Part shown: positions 11,701 through 21,705 of the stretch, piece after piece
How the letters are laid out: each line of letters starts with the position of its first letter
How positions within the stretch are numbered: the stretch's first letter is position 1
Notes under the pieces: model-generated
Databases searched by the model: none
Told to the model about the DNA's origin: nothing
Seen by the model: only the letters and a program-made list of their open reading frames with translations
Program-made: the position numbers and the translations under genes
From: Chromera velia
Taxonomy: Eukaryota; Sar; Chromeraceae
Length of the DNA: 49,368 nucleotides
Assembly (NCBI GenBank): GCA_018398765.1
Contig: JAHBMJ010000753.1
Coordinates: 68,019 to 117,386, forward strand
Direction: 5' to 3'

Positions 11701-13432
11701 TAGCCCCCCTCCCTCCCCCCTCGAAGTTCCTTCCACGTCATTCCAGAGCCCGCCGAAGCACCGCAGCTGCCAAGTCCAAACTGCAGGTACCGACGCACGC
11801 AGCAGCTCGTGCAGGAGCCCCCGGAAAGATCCGTGAAAGAGAAAACCCAAAAGAAAAGGAGAAGGAAACCACACGAAGACATTCGGATCCTTCACCATCA
11901 ACTCAGGGTCCCCCTTCCTCTTCCTCTTCCGAATCTCGTGGGGCTGTGGAGACGGAGAAGAAGAAGGAACAGAGTTTTTCTTCTTCCTCTTCCCCATCGA
12001 GGAAAACAGAGGAGAAGAGCATCCCAAACACAACAGCAAGAAGCCGAAAACAGTCGCTGTCTGCCTCGGCACCCGACACCCACCCAACCCCGCAAGACGT
12101 TCAACCTGCTTCTTCTTCTACAACTTCGGTCCCCCCCTCCCTGTCCCAAAGCCAATCGAAGAGAGATCACTCTCAGTCCCTACACGCTGCCTCAGCAAGG
12201 CCTCAGCTTACAGACACGCCCAATTTTGGTTTTTCCTCCTCCGCCTCCTCTTCCCAAAAGAAAAGGGAGGAACAAAAAGACTTACAGCAGCAGCCGCCCT
12301 ACTCCGATGCCGGTGCGCCCTCGCCCCCCTCCCCTATGGCTCTCCTAGCCGATGAGTTGAGAAAATCTCGAGAGCACCGCATAGCACAGGATGAGGCTCA
12401 GAAGGAAAAGGAAAAAAGACAAGAGCAAGAAAAGCAAGATAGAGAGAAGGCAGAACAAAAGCAGAAAGGAGGAGGGAGGTCTCCTCCCATCAGTCCTGCA
12501 CGAAAGCAGCAACAACAGAGGGAATCTGAGAAAGAAGGAAAGGCAGCTGCTGAGCAGAAAACGATGTCAACAACCAAGGGCGAATCTCCAAGAGGCCGTC
12601 TGAAGACCATCCAGGAACGTCCCCCCTGGCGACGAACAGGCTCTCTTGATAGTCAGTCGCCACGAAGAAATTCCGACGCAGGCTCTCCCTCAGTCTCCCC
12701 CAACACTTCTCGAAAACCGTCTCCTCACAGAAGACGATCTGATCCGATGAGAAAGGGATGGAAGTCCTCAGCCCCAGCTTCCCCCGTCCGTCCCGCTTCG
12801 AGTATGCCGCTCGATGTTTCCCCTCCCAGAAAATCCCATTCGTCCTCCCAGGAGGAAGACACAACAGACCCGAACAAAAGAGAAGGTGCGCCAAAGACCT
12901 TGACGGAATCCGCTTCTGTGAGCAGTCTTCTGTCTCTCTCCGCTGTACAGCCCCGGGGTTCCGAATTGAATGTGCCCACATGTCCCTACGTTCCCGTCTC
13001 TGAAAGCGGAATGCAGAGACTGATCGTCGCAGCGGATCTGAAAAAGAGCGACTTTCTCTTGGATATTGGGTGTGGAAATGGCAGACTTCTTGCGGTTGCC
13101 GCCCAATCTGTCCCTGGCATTCGCGGTATGGGCGTTGAAATTCGACGCTACTTGGCGTTAGAGGCAGCACGTCGGTTGGAAGGGGGGGCAAATAAGTCGA
13201 AGAGGGTGCGGGAGGAATGTCGGAATATCTCGATCGTCCACGGGGACATCATGAGAGTCGATTGCTCCCTTGCGACTGTGGTCGTTGCGTACCTAACACA
13301 GGATCTTCTCGCTGCCGTGGCACGGAAACTAGAAAGAGAGATGGCCCCAGGCTGCCGTATCATCAGCATTCTGTTTTCCATTCCTGGCTGGAAGACTTCA
13401 AAGTTGAAAGAGACTCCGAGTGGAGTCTACAG
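8727..13432 (+). CDS. FAM173-like class I methyltransferase with very long disordered N-terminus
   Basis: Exons are about 8727-9863, 9977-10174 and 10257-13432 or beyond. The C-terminal part (from about 12955) is a class I SAM-dependent methyltransferase. Motif I is LLDIGCGNGRLL, the acidic strand is GVEIRRYLALEA, then HGDIM, VVVAYLTQDLLAAV and an ISILFSIPGW strand. This order fits the FAM173 family of protein lysine methyltransferases, which modify ATP synthase subunit c and adenine nucleotide translocase in animals. About 1,350 residues before it are Ser, Pro, Gln, Lys and Glu-rich with no folded domain visible. A GTATGT donor at 13433 suggests that the frame after VYR is intron and that the last exon falls in or beyond the N gap; without splicing the frame ends at 13601. 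The start is uncertain: the Met at 8727 or a later one near 8899. The splice between exons 1 and 2 is chosen for phase. Confidence 0.7.
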
Positions 13433-13798
13433 GTATGTGTTGGGAGAGCACCGGGGGACACTCCCCGGGGAGGAGAAAGAGAACCTGAAGGGTCAGCACA
13501 AACAAAAAGAAAAAGCGTCTCTGCAGGGGAATAGAAAGAATTCACAAACGGAGGAGACTCAACAGAAGAGTCAACCCACAAGAGAACCTTGGAAGAATTG
13601 AATTGTCTCCTGCACGCCTGCCAGGGAGGGATGGAGGGGGAAGGTCGAGTGAAAGAAAGATGTGTTGAGGGAAAGCAACACAGAAGAGAAGGAGGGAGGC
13701 GGAGAGATGGGTTGCCTCGCCTTGGTGTCGATGCAAGGAACACACTTCGGTCTTTTAGACAATACCGACGAATAACAGGAAAGGCAAAGGAATGGGGG

Positions 13799-14629
13799 NN
13801 NNNNNNNNNNNNNNNNNNNNNNNNNNNNNNNNNNNNNNNNNNNNNNNNNNNNNNNNNNNNNNNNNNNNNNNNNNNNNNNNNNNNNNNNNNNNNNNNNNNN
13901 NNNNNNNNNNNNNNNNNNNNNNNNNNNNNNNNNNNNNNNNNNNNNNNNNNNNNNNNNNNNNNNNNNNNNNNNNNNNNNNNNNNNNNNNNNNNNNNNNNNN
14001 NNNNNNNNNNNNNNNNNNNNNNNNNNNNNNNNNNNNNNNNNNNNNNNNNNNNNNNNNNNNNNNNNNNNNNNNNNNNNNNNNNNNNNNNNNNNNNNNNNNN
14101 NNNNNNNNNNNNNNNNNNNNNNNNNNNNNNNNNNNNNNNNNNNNNNNNNNNNNNNNNNNNNNNNNNNNNNNNNNNNNNNNNNNNNNNNNNNNNNNNNNNN
14201 NNNNNNNNNNNNNNNNNNNNNNNNNNNNNNNNNNNNNNNNNNNNNNNNNNNNNNNNNNNNNNNNNNNNNNNNNNNNNNNNNNNNNNNNNNNNNNNNNNNN
14301 NNNNNNNNNNNNNNNNNNNNNNNNNNNNNNNNNNNNNNNNNNNNNNNNNNNNNNNNNNNNNNNNNNNNNNNNNNNNNNNNNNNNNNNNNNNNNNNNNNNN
14401 NNNNNNNNNNNNNNNNNNNNNNNNNNNNNNNNNNNNNNNNNNNNNNNNNNNNNNNNNNNNNNNNNNNNNNNNNNNNNNNNNNNNNNNNNNNNNNNNNNNN
14501 NNNNNNNNNNNNNNNNNNNNNNNNNNNNNNNNNNNNNNNNNNNNNNNNNNNNNNNNNNNNNNNNNNNNNNNNNNNNNNNNNNNNNNNNNNNNNNNNNNNN
14601 NNNNNNNNNNNNNNNNNNNNNNNNNNNNN
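13799..14629. other. Assembly gap, 831 N
   Basis: A run of N follows a short poly-G. It probably hides the end of the methyltransferase gene. All long open frames that cross it are artefacts of unknown bases. Confidence 0.98.
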
Positions 14630-15719
14630 TGGAGAGCCCTTCCAGGTAGACAGACTTCAAACAGAAAGCACCAAGGAGAAAGATCGATCGATCGATCAAT
14701 TGATTCATCAGGAAAGGGGGGGGGGGGATTTTTTGGAGCATAAGAACGAGAAGCAGCTGCAGCGGAGCAAGGTGTAGGACGTAGGCAATGAATGCTGTTT
14801 CTGTCTGTCTGCATATCCTCCCCCTGCCTCCAGCTGTCTGTTTCAACTTTGCCTCGGCACAAACGCCGCCAAGTTTTTTTCCATTGGGTTCTTTCTGACA
14901 GTCATCGCAAAATTTTCTCCGATTTGAATTGAGGAGGGATTCTTCGTCTTTTTTCCGCATTTTCTTTTCCATCCCATTTCTTGTTCTTTCTTTTTCTTCT
15001 TCTCTTTTCTTTCTGTCACTGTGACTGGAAAAGGGAGAGGAGAGAAGAGCACGATTAACGGAGAGAGATCGGTCAGTGGATTCGGAGGGAAAGGGACGGA
15101 GAAGAAAGAACAAGGGCTGCTTGAACGATTGACCTTCTCGAAACAGATGTGTGTCTACAGATGAATTAAATCATTGAAATCTCACAACGTGAAAGAATCG
15201 GGCCCGGGACTGTATTAAATCCGGCCCGAGAAATACCATCCCTCTTATTTAAAATTAGAAGAAAGGGGCACAAAGGAAGCTTTACAAAAACGGTCCATCC
15301 CGTCCAGCGCTGTGCTTTCAGAAGGCACCCGTACTGCTGGACGACCAAACAGGACAGTGCAAGAACTTCAAGGGGCAAAGAGGCGGGTGCAAAGAAAGAC
15401 GTACAGGCCTTGACGCAGCAAGGGAGACCTGCATGGGGCCTGGGCTGGGAATTAATGGAAAAGGGGACGTCGATCCCAGAAGGAACCTAGATGCAGGCGC
15501 TAAGCCTCATTGATGCCCTCGTTACATCCCAATGATCCCTTGCAGAGGTTGCCAAGGAGCAAGCAACGGCAAGCAATGCATGGAAATTATCCATTACACA
15601 CACGAAACTGTCGGAGTATCCAACCGACATTCGAATGGCATTCGATAGAATGGATTTTTATCGCAACGGCGTTTTTACAAGCACTTGTTCAATTCGATCA
15701 GTCACGGTCTGCATCATAA
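14630..15719. other. Post-gap spacer, no clear gene
   Basis: This contains a poly-G run at 14717-14727, pyrimidine-rich sequence to about 15020, and a stretch of mixed composition at 15150-15720. A hairpin near 15200 pairs TCGGGCC with GGCCCGA. A weak reverse-transcriptase-like phrase (AFDRMD) occurs near 15640, but not enough to call an element. Confidence 0.35.
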
Positions 15720-16445
15720 GACTGCATGGAAATTGATGATATGCATAATAATGAAATCCATATTGCATGAAAAAGTAGATGAAAAAGCCGTTTTGTGTCT
15801 GTCTTTTTTATTATAGTATTGTTGATCATGAATGAAAGTTAAATTATAATCACTCATTGACACAATTTAACAGTCAATGAACTTGAATCCACTAGTGAAT
15901 CCATCATACAGTTGTTAAAAAAATCTAATATCACTCGTGATCTAGCTCCGATAGTAGCTCGTCATCTAGCTCGTGATAGATTCTTTAATATACAAATAAT
16001 TTATAAAATTTAAATCAAACCTAGATCTAGAATCAAACATAAAGTTAAACTTAAAGGTAGATATAACTTCATGTTTCAATACTAGTATACAGTGTGTTAA
16101 ATAAAAGACCAGCTAGGTCGATTGTCAATGTTTATGCACTATGTTTTTGCTAGTTATATTTAGTTCTATATTCAGTTACCATAAATGTAATATATATAAT
16201 ATGTAGTTACTATATACATAGTATAATTAGATAACAGTTATCTTAAATGTCTCTATAATTCATCTCAAATCAAAAGACAATGATTGTATATCATAACTGG
16301 GAATTAAGAATTTATATCATTTTACTAATTTCTAACTTATACTATTTAACTAAAATTGCTTACTCAGCTAACTTCACTTAAAATATAGAAAATAATTTAA
16401 AATCGAATACATGATGAAAAACATTCTCTTAAGAATGGATCTACT
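15720..16445. other. AT-rich island in tail-to-tail spacer
   Basis: About 720 bases of very AT-rich sequence with many CTAG, ATAT and short palindromic words, including a local repeat of TAGCTC and CTCGT words at 15930-15980. It ends just before the 3' end of the pirin gene. It is the second of four such islands. Confidence 0.65.
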
Positions 16446-16471
16446 GTGGTCACTGGTGTATCTGAAACAAC

Positions 16472-17441
16472 TCAGTGTGAACGGCTCAGAGGCTTATAGT
16501 TAGAAGGAAGCGGGATCGAGTCTTGAAGCGGCTCTCCAACCACAGAAGGGAAACGAGACAGATCTCTGTGCAGCCACTGTTGCGCAGCTCTGTCGATCTC
16601 TTCTTTGGAGGTGCCCACGAAATTCCACAACATGAAACGCGGATTTTCGAGGGGCAACCCGCCCAACAGAACAACACGCGCTTTCGAGCACTGAGACGCG
16701 ACGCGAAGTGAGACCACGGCGTTTGACAGAGCACACGGAGGGAAGACTGCGGATTCACCCAGGCCCAATGCCGTCTCGGGCTGGTCTGCTGATCCATCTA
16801 CAACAATTTCCCCTTCAGCAACATAAACTGCCGTTTCAAATCCGTGTGGGACAGGAACCTGAACTCCGGCGGTGTTGTCGAGAAGCTCCAAGTCATACAG
16901 GAGGGGGCGATACCCGAGGATTAGCTCAGACGTGCTCTTCTCTGTACTCTGCTTTTCTTCGTCAGAATTTGACTGAGGCAGAGGGACTCGGAAAGGCTTC
17001 GACGGATCCATTACAGCTCTCGCCCTGACTCCCCCAGACATCCTGACTGAGTCTGTGATGTCCTCGATCTCCGAAGCGCTGACGTGGAGGAATGCGGGGG
17101 TACAGTCACGATCAGAGGGAGGGAGGGCAAGCCAGCACTGCATGCCGTGTAGCTCCTTTGCCTTTGTGACCGGATCCGTATCCCACATGTGAAGGCTCTC
17201 CTTTCCCCTCTCACTGTGCACAACCCCCCTCCCTGCCACCATCAGGTTGACCTCCCCCGGCAGAATGGGACAACACGCCCCTGTGGAGTCTCTGTGCATG
17301 ATTGCTCCAGAGAACAGATACGTCAGCGTGGAGATCTGAATGTGCGGGTGTGGACCTACATCGATCGTTTCATCCTCTCCCCCCTCTCCGCCCACGTCCA
17401 CGGGACCCATGTGGTCAAAAAACACAAACGGACCCACCGAC
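16472..17441 (-). CDS. Pirin family protein (bicupin), N-terminal exon not found
   Basis: This is a 322-residue exon that begins after a TGCAG acceptor and encodes nearly all of a pirin, a two-cupin metal-binding protein with redox-linked or quercetinase-like roles. The start SVGPFVFFDHMGP, the metal ligands HPH (GPHPHIQ) and H/E (AGRGVVHSE), and the phrase TYLFSGAIMHRDS are all family hallmarks, so the Fe site looks intact. The second cupin follows (ETAVYVAEGE, then LGLGESAVFP). The exon opens in phase 2, so an upstream exon ending in a partial Arg codon is expected, but I cannot find it in the microsatellite-rich 17.5-18.6 kb. The gene lies downstream of the OsmC gene on the same strand. 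Both families are linked to oxidative stress, but the link here is only proximity. Confidence 0.85.
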
Positions 17442-17641
17442 CTGCAGACAAACAGAAAGACAGGTAGGTAAGCAGGCAAATAGGCGTATGGGTGAGGCAA
17501 CGTCATGCTTCAATTGACCAGATCAGTCACGAACAGACGGCGATGGCAATGCATACTGTGCTCGACTATCAAGAACACGCCGTGGAAAGAATCTACCGCG
17601 AGATTGATGGATACAAACACTTGTGCATGCATATGCATACG

Positions 17642-17901
17642 CAATACACACACACACACACACACAAACACAGAGGCAGGGAAAGAGTAAGAGAGAGACT
17701 GCAACGTTTGTATGTTTTCTTCCCCCAACAGAGACAGACAGACACAGCATATCGTCCTTGACAGACAGATAGACAGACAGATAGACCATATGGTTTCTTC
17801 TTCTTTCCAGACAGACCGACAGACAGACAAGCAGACTATGTGTTTCTTCTTCTTCTCCCTCCTTTTCAGACAGACTATATCGTCTTTCAGGCAGACAGAC
17901 C

Positions 17902-17932
<31 letters not shown>

Positions 17933-18004
17933 TATATGTTTCTTCTTCTTCTCCCTCCTTTTCAGACAGACTGTATCGTCTTTCAGGCAGACAGACAGAC
18001 AGAC

Positions 18005-18056
<52 letters not shown>

Positions 18057-18080
18057 TATATGTTTCTTCTTCTTCTCCCT

Positions 18081-18118
<38 letters not shown>

Positions 18119-18310
18119 AAGACAGAAAGGCAGAAAGACAGAAAGACAAAGAGACAGAAAGACAAAGAGACAGAAAGATAGATAGATAGACGGAAAGATA
18201 GAGAGACAGAAAGATAGAAAGACAGAAAGATAGAAAGAAAGACAGAAAGACGGACAGACAGATTATATGTTTCTTCAGACAGACAGGCTGGCAGACAGAC
18301 ATGCAGAAAC
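17642..18310. repeat. Compound CA and CAGA microsatellite with a ~100-bp higher-order unit
   Basis: A (CA)n tract is followed by long (CAGA)n and (GATA)-type arrays. Interspersed are copies of a block reading TATATGTTTCTTCTTCTTCT then CCCTCCTTTTCAGACAGACT and TATCGTCTTTCAGGCAGACA, near 17837, 17935 and 18058. The block is therefore a minisatellite-like unit inside the microsatellite. Open frames across this region are repeat translations and not genes. It probably lies in an intron or the upstream region of the pirin gene. Confidence 0.85.
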
Positions 18311-18636
18311 ATAGTTAGGTGGTCAGTGAGCTCCTCAGTCAGTCAGTCGGTCAGCCAGTCACTCAGTCAGCTAGTGTGTTGTTTCCTCTTTTCTTCTTTT
18401 CATGTACACAACAGACAAGGAAACAAAAGAAGGAAGACCCAAGAAGAGAGGAAGAACACCGTACCGCATGGTCACTCAGACAACCCACAGACAGACACAT
18501 ACTGAGGAGCACACCCACGGCCGGCCAAAGAAAAAGGAGACAGGCAATTACGGAGAGAAGTGCGACAGGAATTCAAAATTTTGTCAAACGAGCAGAGACG
18601 GGACGCATGTTGAAATTATCTCAGGCGAGCTGTCGC

Positions 18637-19503
18637 CTAGCTGCACACATTTCCCTCTATCCTGCCCTTCAATTCGTACCGTTTCTTGAGAGACGGGAAA
18701 ATCCTCCGCACGGTCATTTTCTTTCCTGGGACAAGGACCTGCGCCTTGGAGGTGACTACAGATTCGACTGGCAGCACTTTTACTTTGTCAGAGCTCGTCC
18801 CCTCGTTCCGCCCCTTCTCCCCCTTCTCTTCCACTCTCATCTCTGGTTGCTTCAGGGCTGTGAGAACGATCGAGGATGCCTCGAGTGTTTTGTGTACAGG
18901 GCAGAGATTCGCAATCTGGAGGAGTCGCTGTTTCTGTTCATCACTCAGCTGATCTCCATGGAGAGTGATGGCTCTCCCGATCTTGTCCAATTTCCCACCG
19001 CTCCCTTGTTTTTGTGCTTTGCTTTCCTCATCAAAACAACCCTCGCAGTCCTTTGCGTAAACCTTTTGATGAGTGAGCTCTACACACACACCCGTGAGGG
19101 GAATTTTCTTCCGGTCTGCGTACATCTTGAGGGTCATCGAGGTGCAGCTGCCGAGGGCACTCAGCAGGAGATCATACGGAGAAGGGCCCGCATCCTGACC
19201 CCCGATAGATACCGGCTCGTCGCTGGTGATCGTGTGGTTATTGATGCGGATACGTTGCTCAAAAGGAGATTTGCCTGAAGACTCTGAGCCTTTCACGGCA
19301 TCCCCTTGAGAAATCATCTCCCCACCCTGAACGAAGACCGACATGGTTCGCGCCTGTTTGGGTATGTGCCCTCGAAGGAGCGTTTGGCACTGTGGAAGAA
19401 CTTGGTTCTCCGACTGAAACGGTCTGGATACCCTCGAAAGCCACTGCGCATGAGAGGACAGGACACGTCGGGTCTGTAGCAGCTGGCGGAGCATTCTTAT
19501 CAA
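18637..19503 (-). CDS. OsmC-family protein (peroxide reductase-like), organelle-targeted
   Basis: This is a 288-residue single-exon frame. The OsmC/Ohr-type fold is shown by IGGQDAGPSPYDLLLSALG followed by SCTSMTLKMYADRK and, about 75 residues later, IANLCPVHKTLEA. The two cysteines in GSC and NLCPVH are those that form the reactive pair in the family, which reduces organic peroxides with thiols. The first 50 residues (MIRMLRQLLQTRRVLSS then more Arg, Ser and hydrophobic residues, no acids) look like a mitochondrial presequence. A second Met (MSVFVQ) just before the domain could give a cytosolic form. The C-terminus has about 60 extra residues rich in Lys and Glu. Confidence 0.88.
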   Translation of the reverse strand: MIRMLRQLLQTRRVLSSHAQWLSRVSRPFQSENQVLPQCQTLLRGHIPKQARTMSVFVQGGEMISQGDAVKGSESSGKSPFEQRIRINNHTITSDEPVSIGGQDAGPSPYDLLLSALGSCTSMTLKMYADRKKIPLTGVCVELTHQKVYAKDCEGCFDEESKAQKQGSGGKLDKIGRAITLHGDQLSDEQKQRLLQIANLCPVHKTLEASSIVLTALKQPEMRVEEKGEKGRNEGTSSDKVKVLPVESVVTSKAQVLVPGKKMTVRRIFPSLKKRYELKGRIEGNVCS

Positions 19504-19801
19504 TTTTGCGAGGCGGTGTCGTGGTTAGACCACCCACCAACTGTCCTTGTTGGAAAGTCGTGGACTTGCACAGGGCTCTTTTTGAACAATCTTCCGTCTC
19601 GTCTCGCTCTGACACTCAGTCTGTTGCACTGTCTGCATGTCTAAAATGTGGACGCACCTTTTTCACTTGAGAGATGCTCGCCTTGTTGAAATGCTTGGAG
19701 CGTGACCGACGACAATCAGAAAAGAGGAATGGGCTGGCTGTGTGTGTCAACACGCAATCGAAGAGCCAATCAATGTATATACATGGAAATCGATTTGTAC
19801 G

Positions 19802-19832
<31 letters not shown>

Positions 19833-19979
19833 CATGCATGCGTGCAGCTTAAGTATTTTTTCGAGGATTTTAATTTTCACACCAGGAGCCGGCTGGGGAC
19901 GCACGCGCTTTGACAGTGGCAGCTATAGGTCCTGCAGGCGATGCCATGCATGCATGCATGAAGGCGATGAAGTATATAT

Positions 19980-20527
19980 ACCGTATATTTCACCATACTT
20001 TGCCCACCGGGGTTTCGGGTCCTCCACCTAAACATACCAAGTTTGAAAAAACTCCAGATAAATCCATGTAAAGAGCCTGCCCAAAAATGAGGAGGCACTC
20101 ATGCATTGCAGCCTACAAGAAGCGTGCACTGCCTCAGTCACAGCTCAGGATTCCTCAATCTAACCTAGAGAGAGAAAAGAGTCGTCAGCCTCCTGGGTGG
20201 ACGGTCTGGTGGGTGCCCTGCAGAAAGAAGAAAGCGACACATATGGACAGAGGGGCATGCAGGGAGACGGATGGGCAAATCTTTTAGTTCTTATCACTCC
20301 AATAAAAATTTGATAGAAAAGGCTGTTCTATGGACCTCCCCGACCTCAAAGATGTAATCAGCAACTTTGGAGACCCCCATTTGGTTACTTGAGCTGTGAC
20401 CCAAGATCTCCCCCTGCCTCGACTTTGCACGATCTCTCCAGCCAGAAAAGAGACGGCAGATAAATACATGCATGGGCGGCCCCGGAAGGCAGTGTGAAAG
20501 TGGGCAAAGTATGCGTAAATCTGGTAT
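19980..20527. repeat. 548-bp direct repeat, copy A
   Basis: It runs from ACCGTATATTTCACC to CTGGTAT and matches copy B at a constant offset of 875 bases with no indel. I count about eight substitutions (roughly 98.5% identity). There is no TG...CA terminus and no coding between the copies. Confidence 0.9.
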
Positions 20528-20854
20528 CTGAAGAAAAATTCATATGGGAGGTCATAGAAGGAAGCAGGAGGCAGGGACGGCATATGAACAGGAAAGGGTC
20601 TCATAGTATACAGAAAACAAAAAACGCCATCTCTGGCCAGGAAAGCATGGCACAGCCACACAGAGTAGAATGAAAGATATAGAGGGGGGGGCATGTCTAG
20701 CGCTTTGCTGACCTGCCTTCCTCTCTCACCACAGAGAAGAGGAGAGATGCCGAGGGAGTGCACCTGCAGAGGGCATACATGCACCAATATATACACTGAG
20801 TGACAGGCCCCTGCCGCTAGTAAATTCAGCCAAGGAAGAGAAACAAACGAGCAC

Positions 20855-21402
20855 ACCGTATATTTCACCATACTTTGCCCACCGGGGTTTCGGGTCCTCC
20901 ACCTAAACATACCAAGTTTGAAAAAACTCCAGATAAATCCATGTAAAGAGCCTGCCCAAAAGTGAGGGGGCACTCATGCATTGCAGCCTACAAGAAGCGT
21001 GCACTGCCTCAGTCACAGCTCAGGATTCCTCAATCTAACCTAGAGAGAGAAAAGAGTCGTCAGCCTCCCGGGTGGACGGTCTGGTGGGTGCCCTGCAGAA
21101 AGAAGAAAGCGACACATATGGACAGAGGGGCATGCAGGGAGACGGATGGGCAAATCTTTTAGTTCTTATCACTCCAATAAAAATTTGATAGAAAAGGCTG
21201 TTCTATGGACCTCCCCGACCTCAAAGATGTAATCAGCAACTTTGGAGACCCCCATTTGGTCACTTGAGCTGTGACCCAAGATCTCCCCCTGCCTCGACTT
21301 TGCACGATCTCTCCAGCCAGAAAAGAGACGGCAGATAAATGCATGCACGGGCGGCCCCGGAAGGCAGTGTGAAAGTGGGCAAAGTATGGGTGAATCTGGT
21401 AT
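20855..21402. repeat. 548-bp direct repeat, copy B
   Basis: This is the second copy, separated from copy A by 327 bases of unrelated sequence. Both ends are sharp. Direct orientation and a short spacer fit a local segmental duplication, or two insertions of one dispersed repeat. Confidence 0.9.
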
Positions 21403-21705
21403 ATGCATGCAGTTTTTTGAAAATTCTGACAGACTCTTCACTGAGTCGTCAGTGCATGTCTCCCCGCGGTTCTGCCTAAAGGGGGCTGGTTTTCTGACAT
21501 ACTGTCTGAATCTGTCTGACACATGTCCGATCCACACAGTACATGGGCGTCCAGTCCCATGCGTCGGGACCAGGTCCGAATAGATGGGCGTCATTGAGCA
21601 CATGCAAACGCATGCACTGACAGCACCATCAGCCCCCCATCTACGTTTTCAGATACAGACTGGTGTACTCCACGAGAAGAGAAGCGGAGTGTTTGTCTTC
21701 CGGAG

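Larger units (their letters stand above)
19504..21705. other. Head-to-head spacer with large direct repeats
   Basis: This 2.2-kb spacer separates OsmC (minus) from the RRM/DAC-like gene (plus). It has an (AT)n tract at 19800-19829, a cluster of ATGC repeats near 19945-19960 and two 548-bp direct repeats. The minus-strand frame of 229 codons through 20284-20973 is made largely of repeat sequence and shows no domain. Confidence 0.5.

Noticed and set aside
13363-15113. Long open frames of about 285-500 codons on both strands
   Set aside because: They exist only because the 831-N gap contains no stop codons.
15480-15720. Possible LINE reverse-transcriptase relic (phrase IRMAFDRMD)
   Set aside because: A single short motif, in frames that I cannot extend on either side, is not enough to name an element.
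17760-18260. Regular repeats that could suggest a CRISPR-like array
   Set aside because: The units are 4-base microsatellites with irregular blocks, with no fixed-length repeats and unique spacers, in a eukaryotic intron or spacer.
17523-18302. Frames of 157-259 codons made of repeated Ser, Leu, Cys and Val or Thr, Asp, Arg and Gln
   Set aside because: These are translations of (CAGA)n and (CTGT)n arrays and have no protein signature.
20284-20973. 229-codon minus-strand frame through the direct repeat
   Set aside because: It is mostly repeat sequence, has no domain, and the corresponding frame in copy B is interrupted.
19980-21402. The 548-bp repeats as terminal repeats of an LTR element
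   Set aside because: There are no TG...CA ends, no primer-binding site or polypurine tract is apparent, and the internal 327 bp codes for nothing recognisable.
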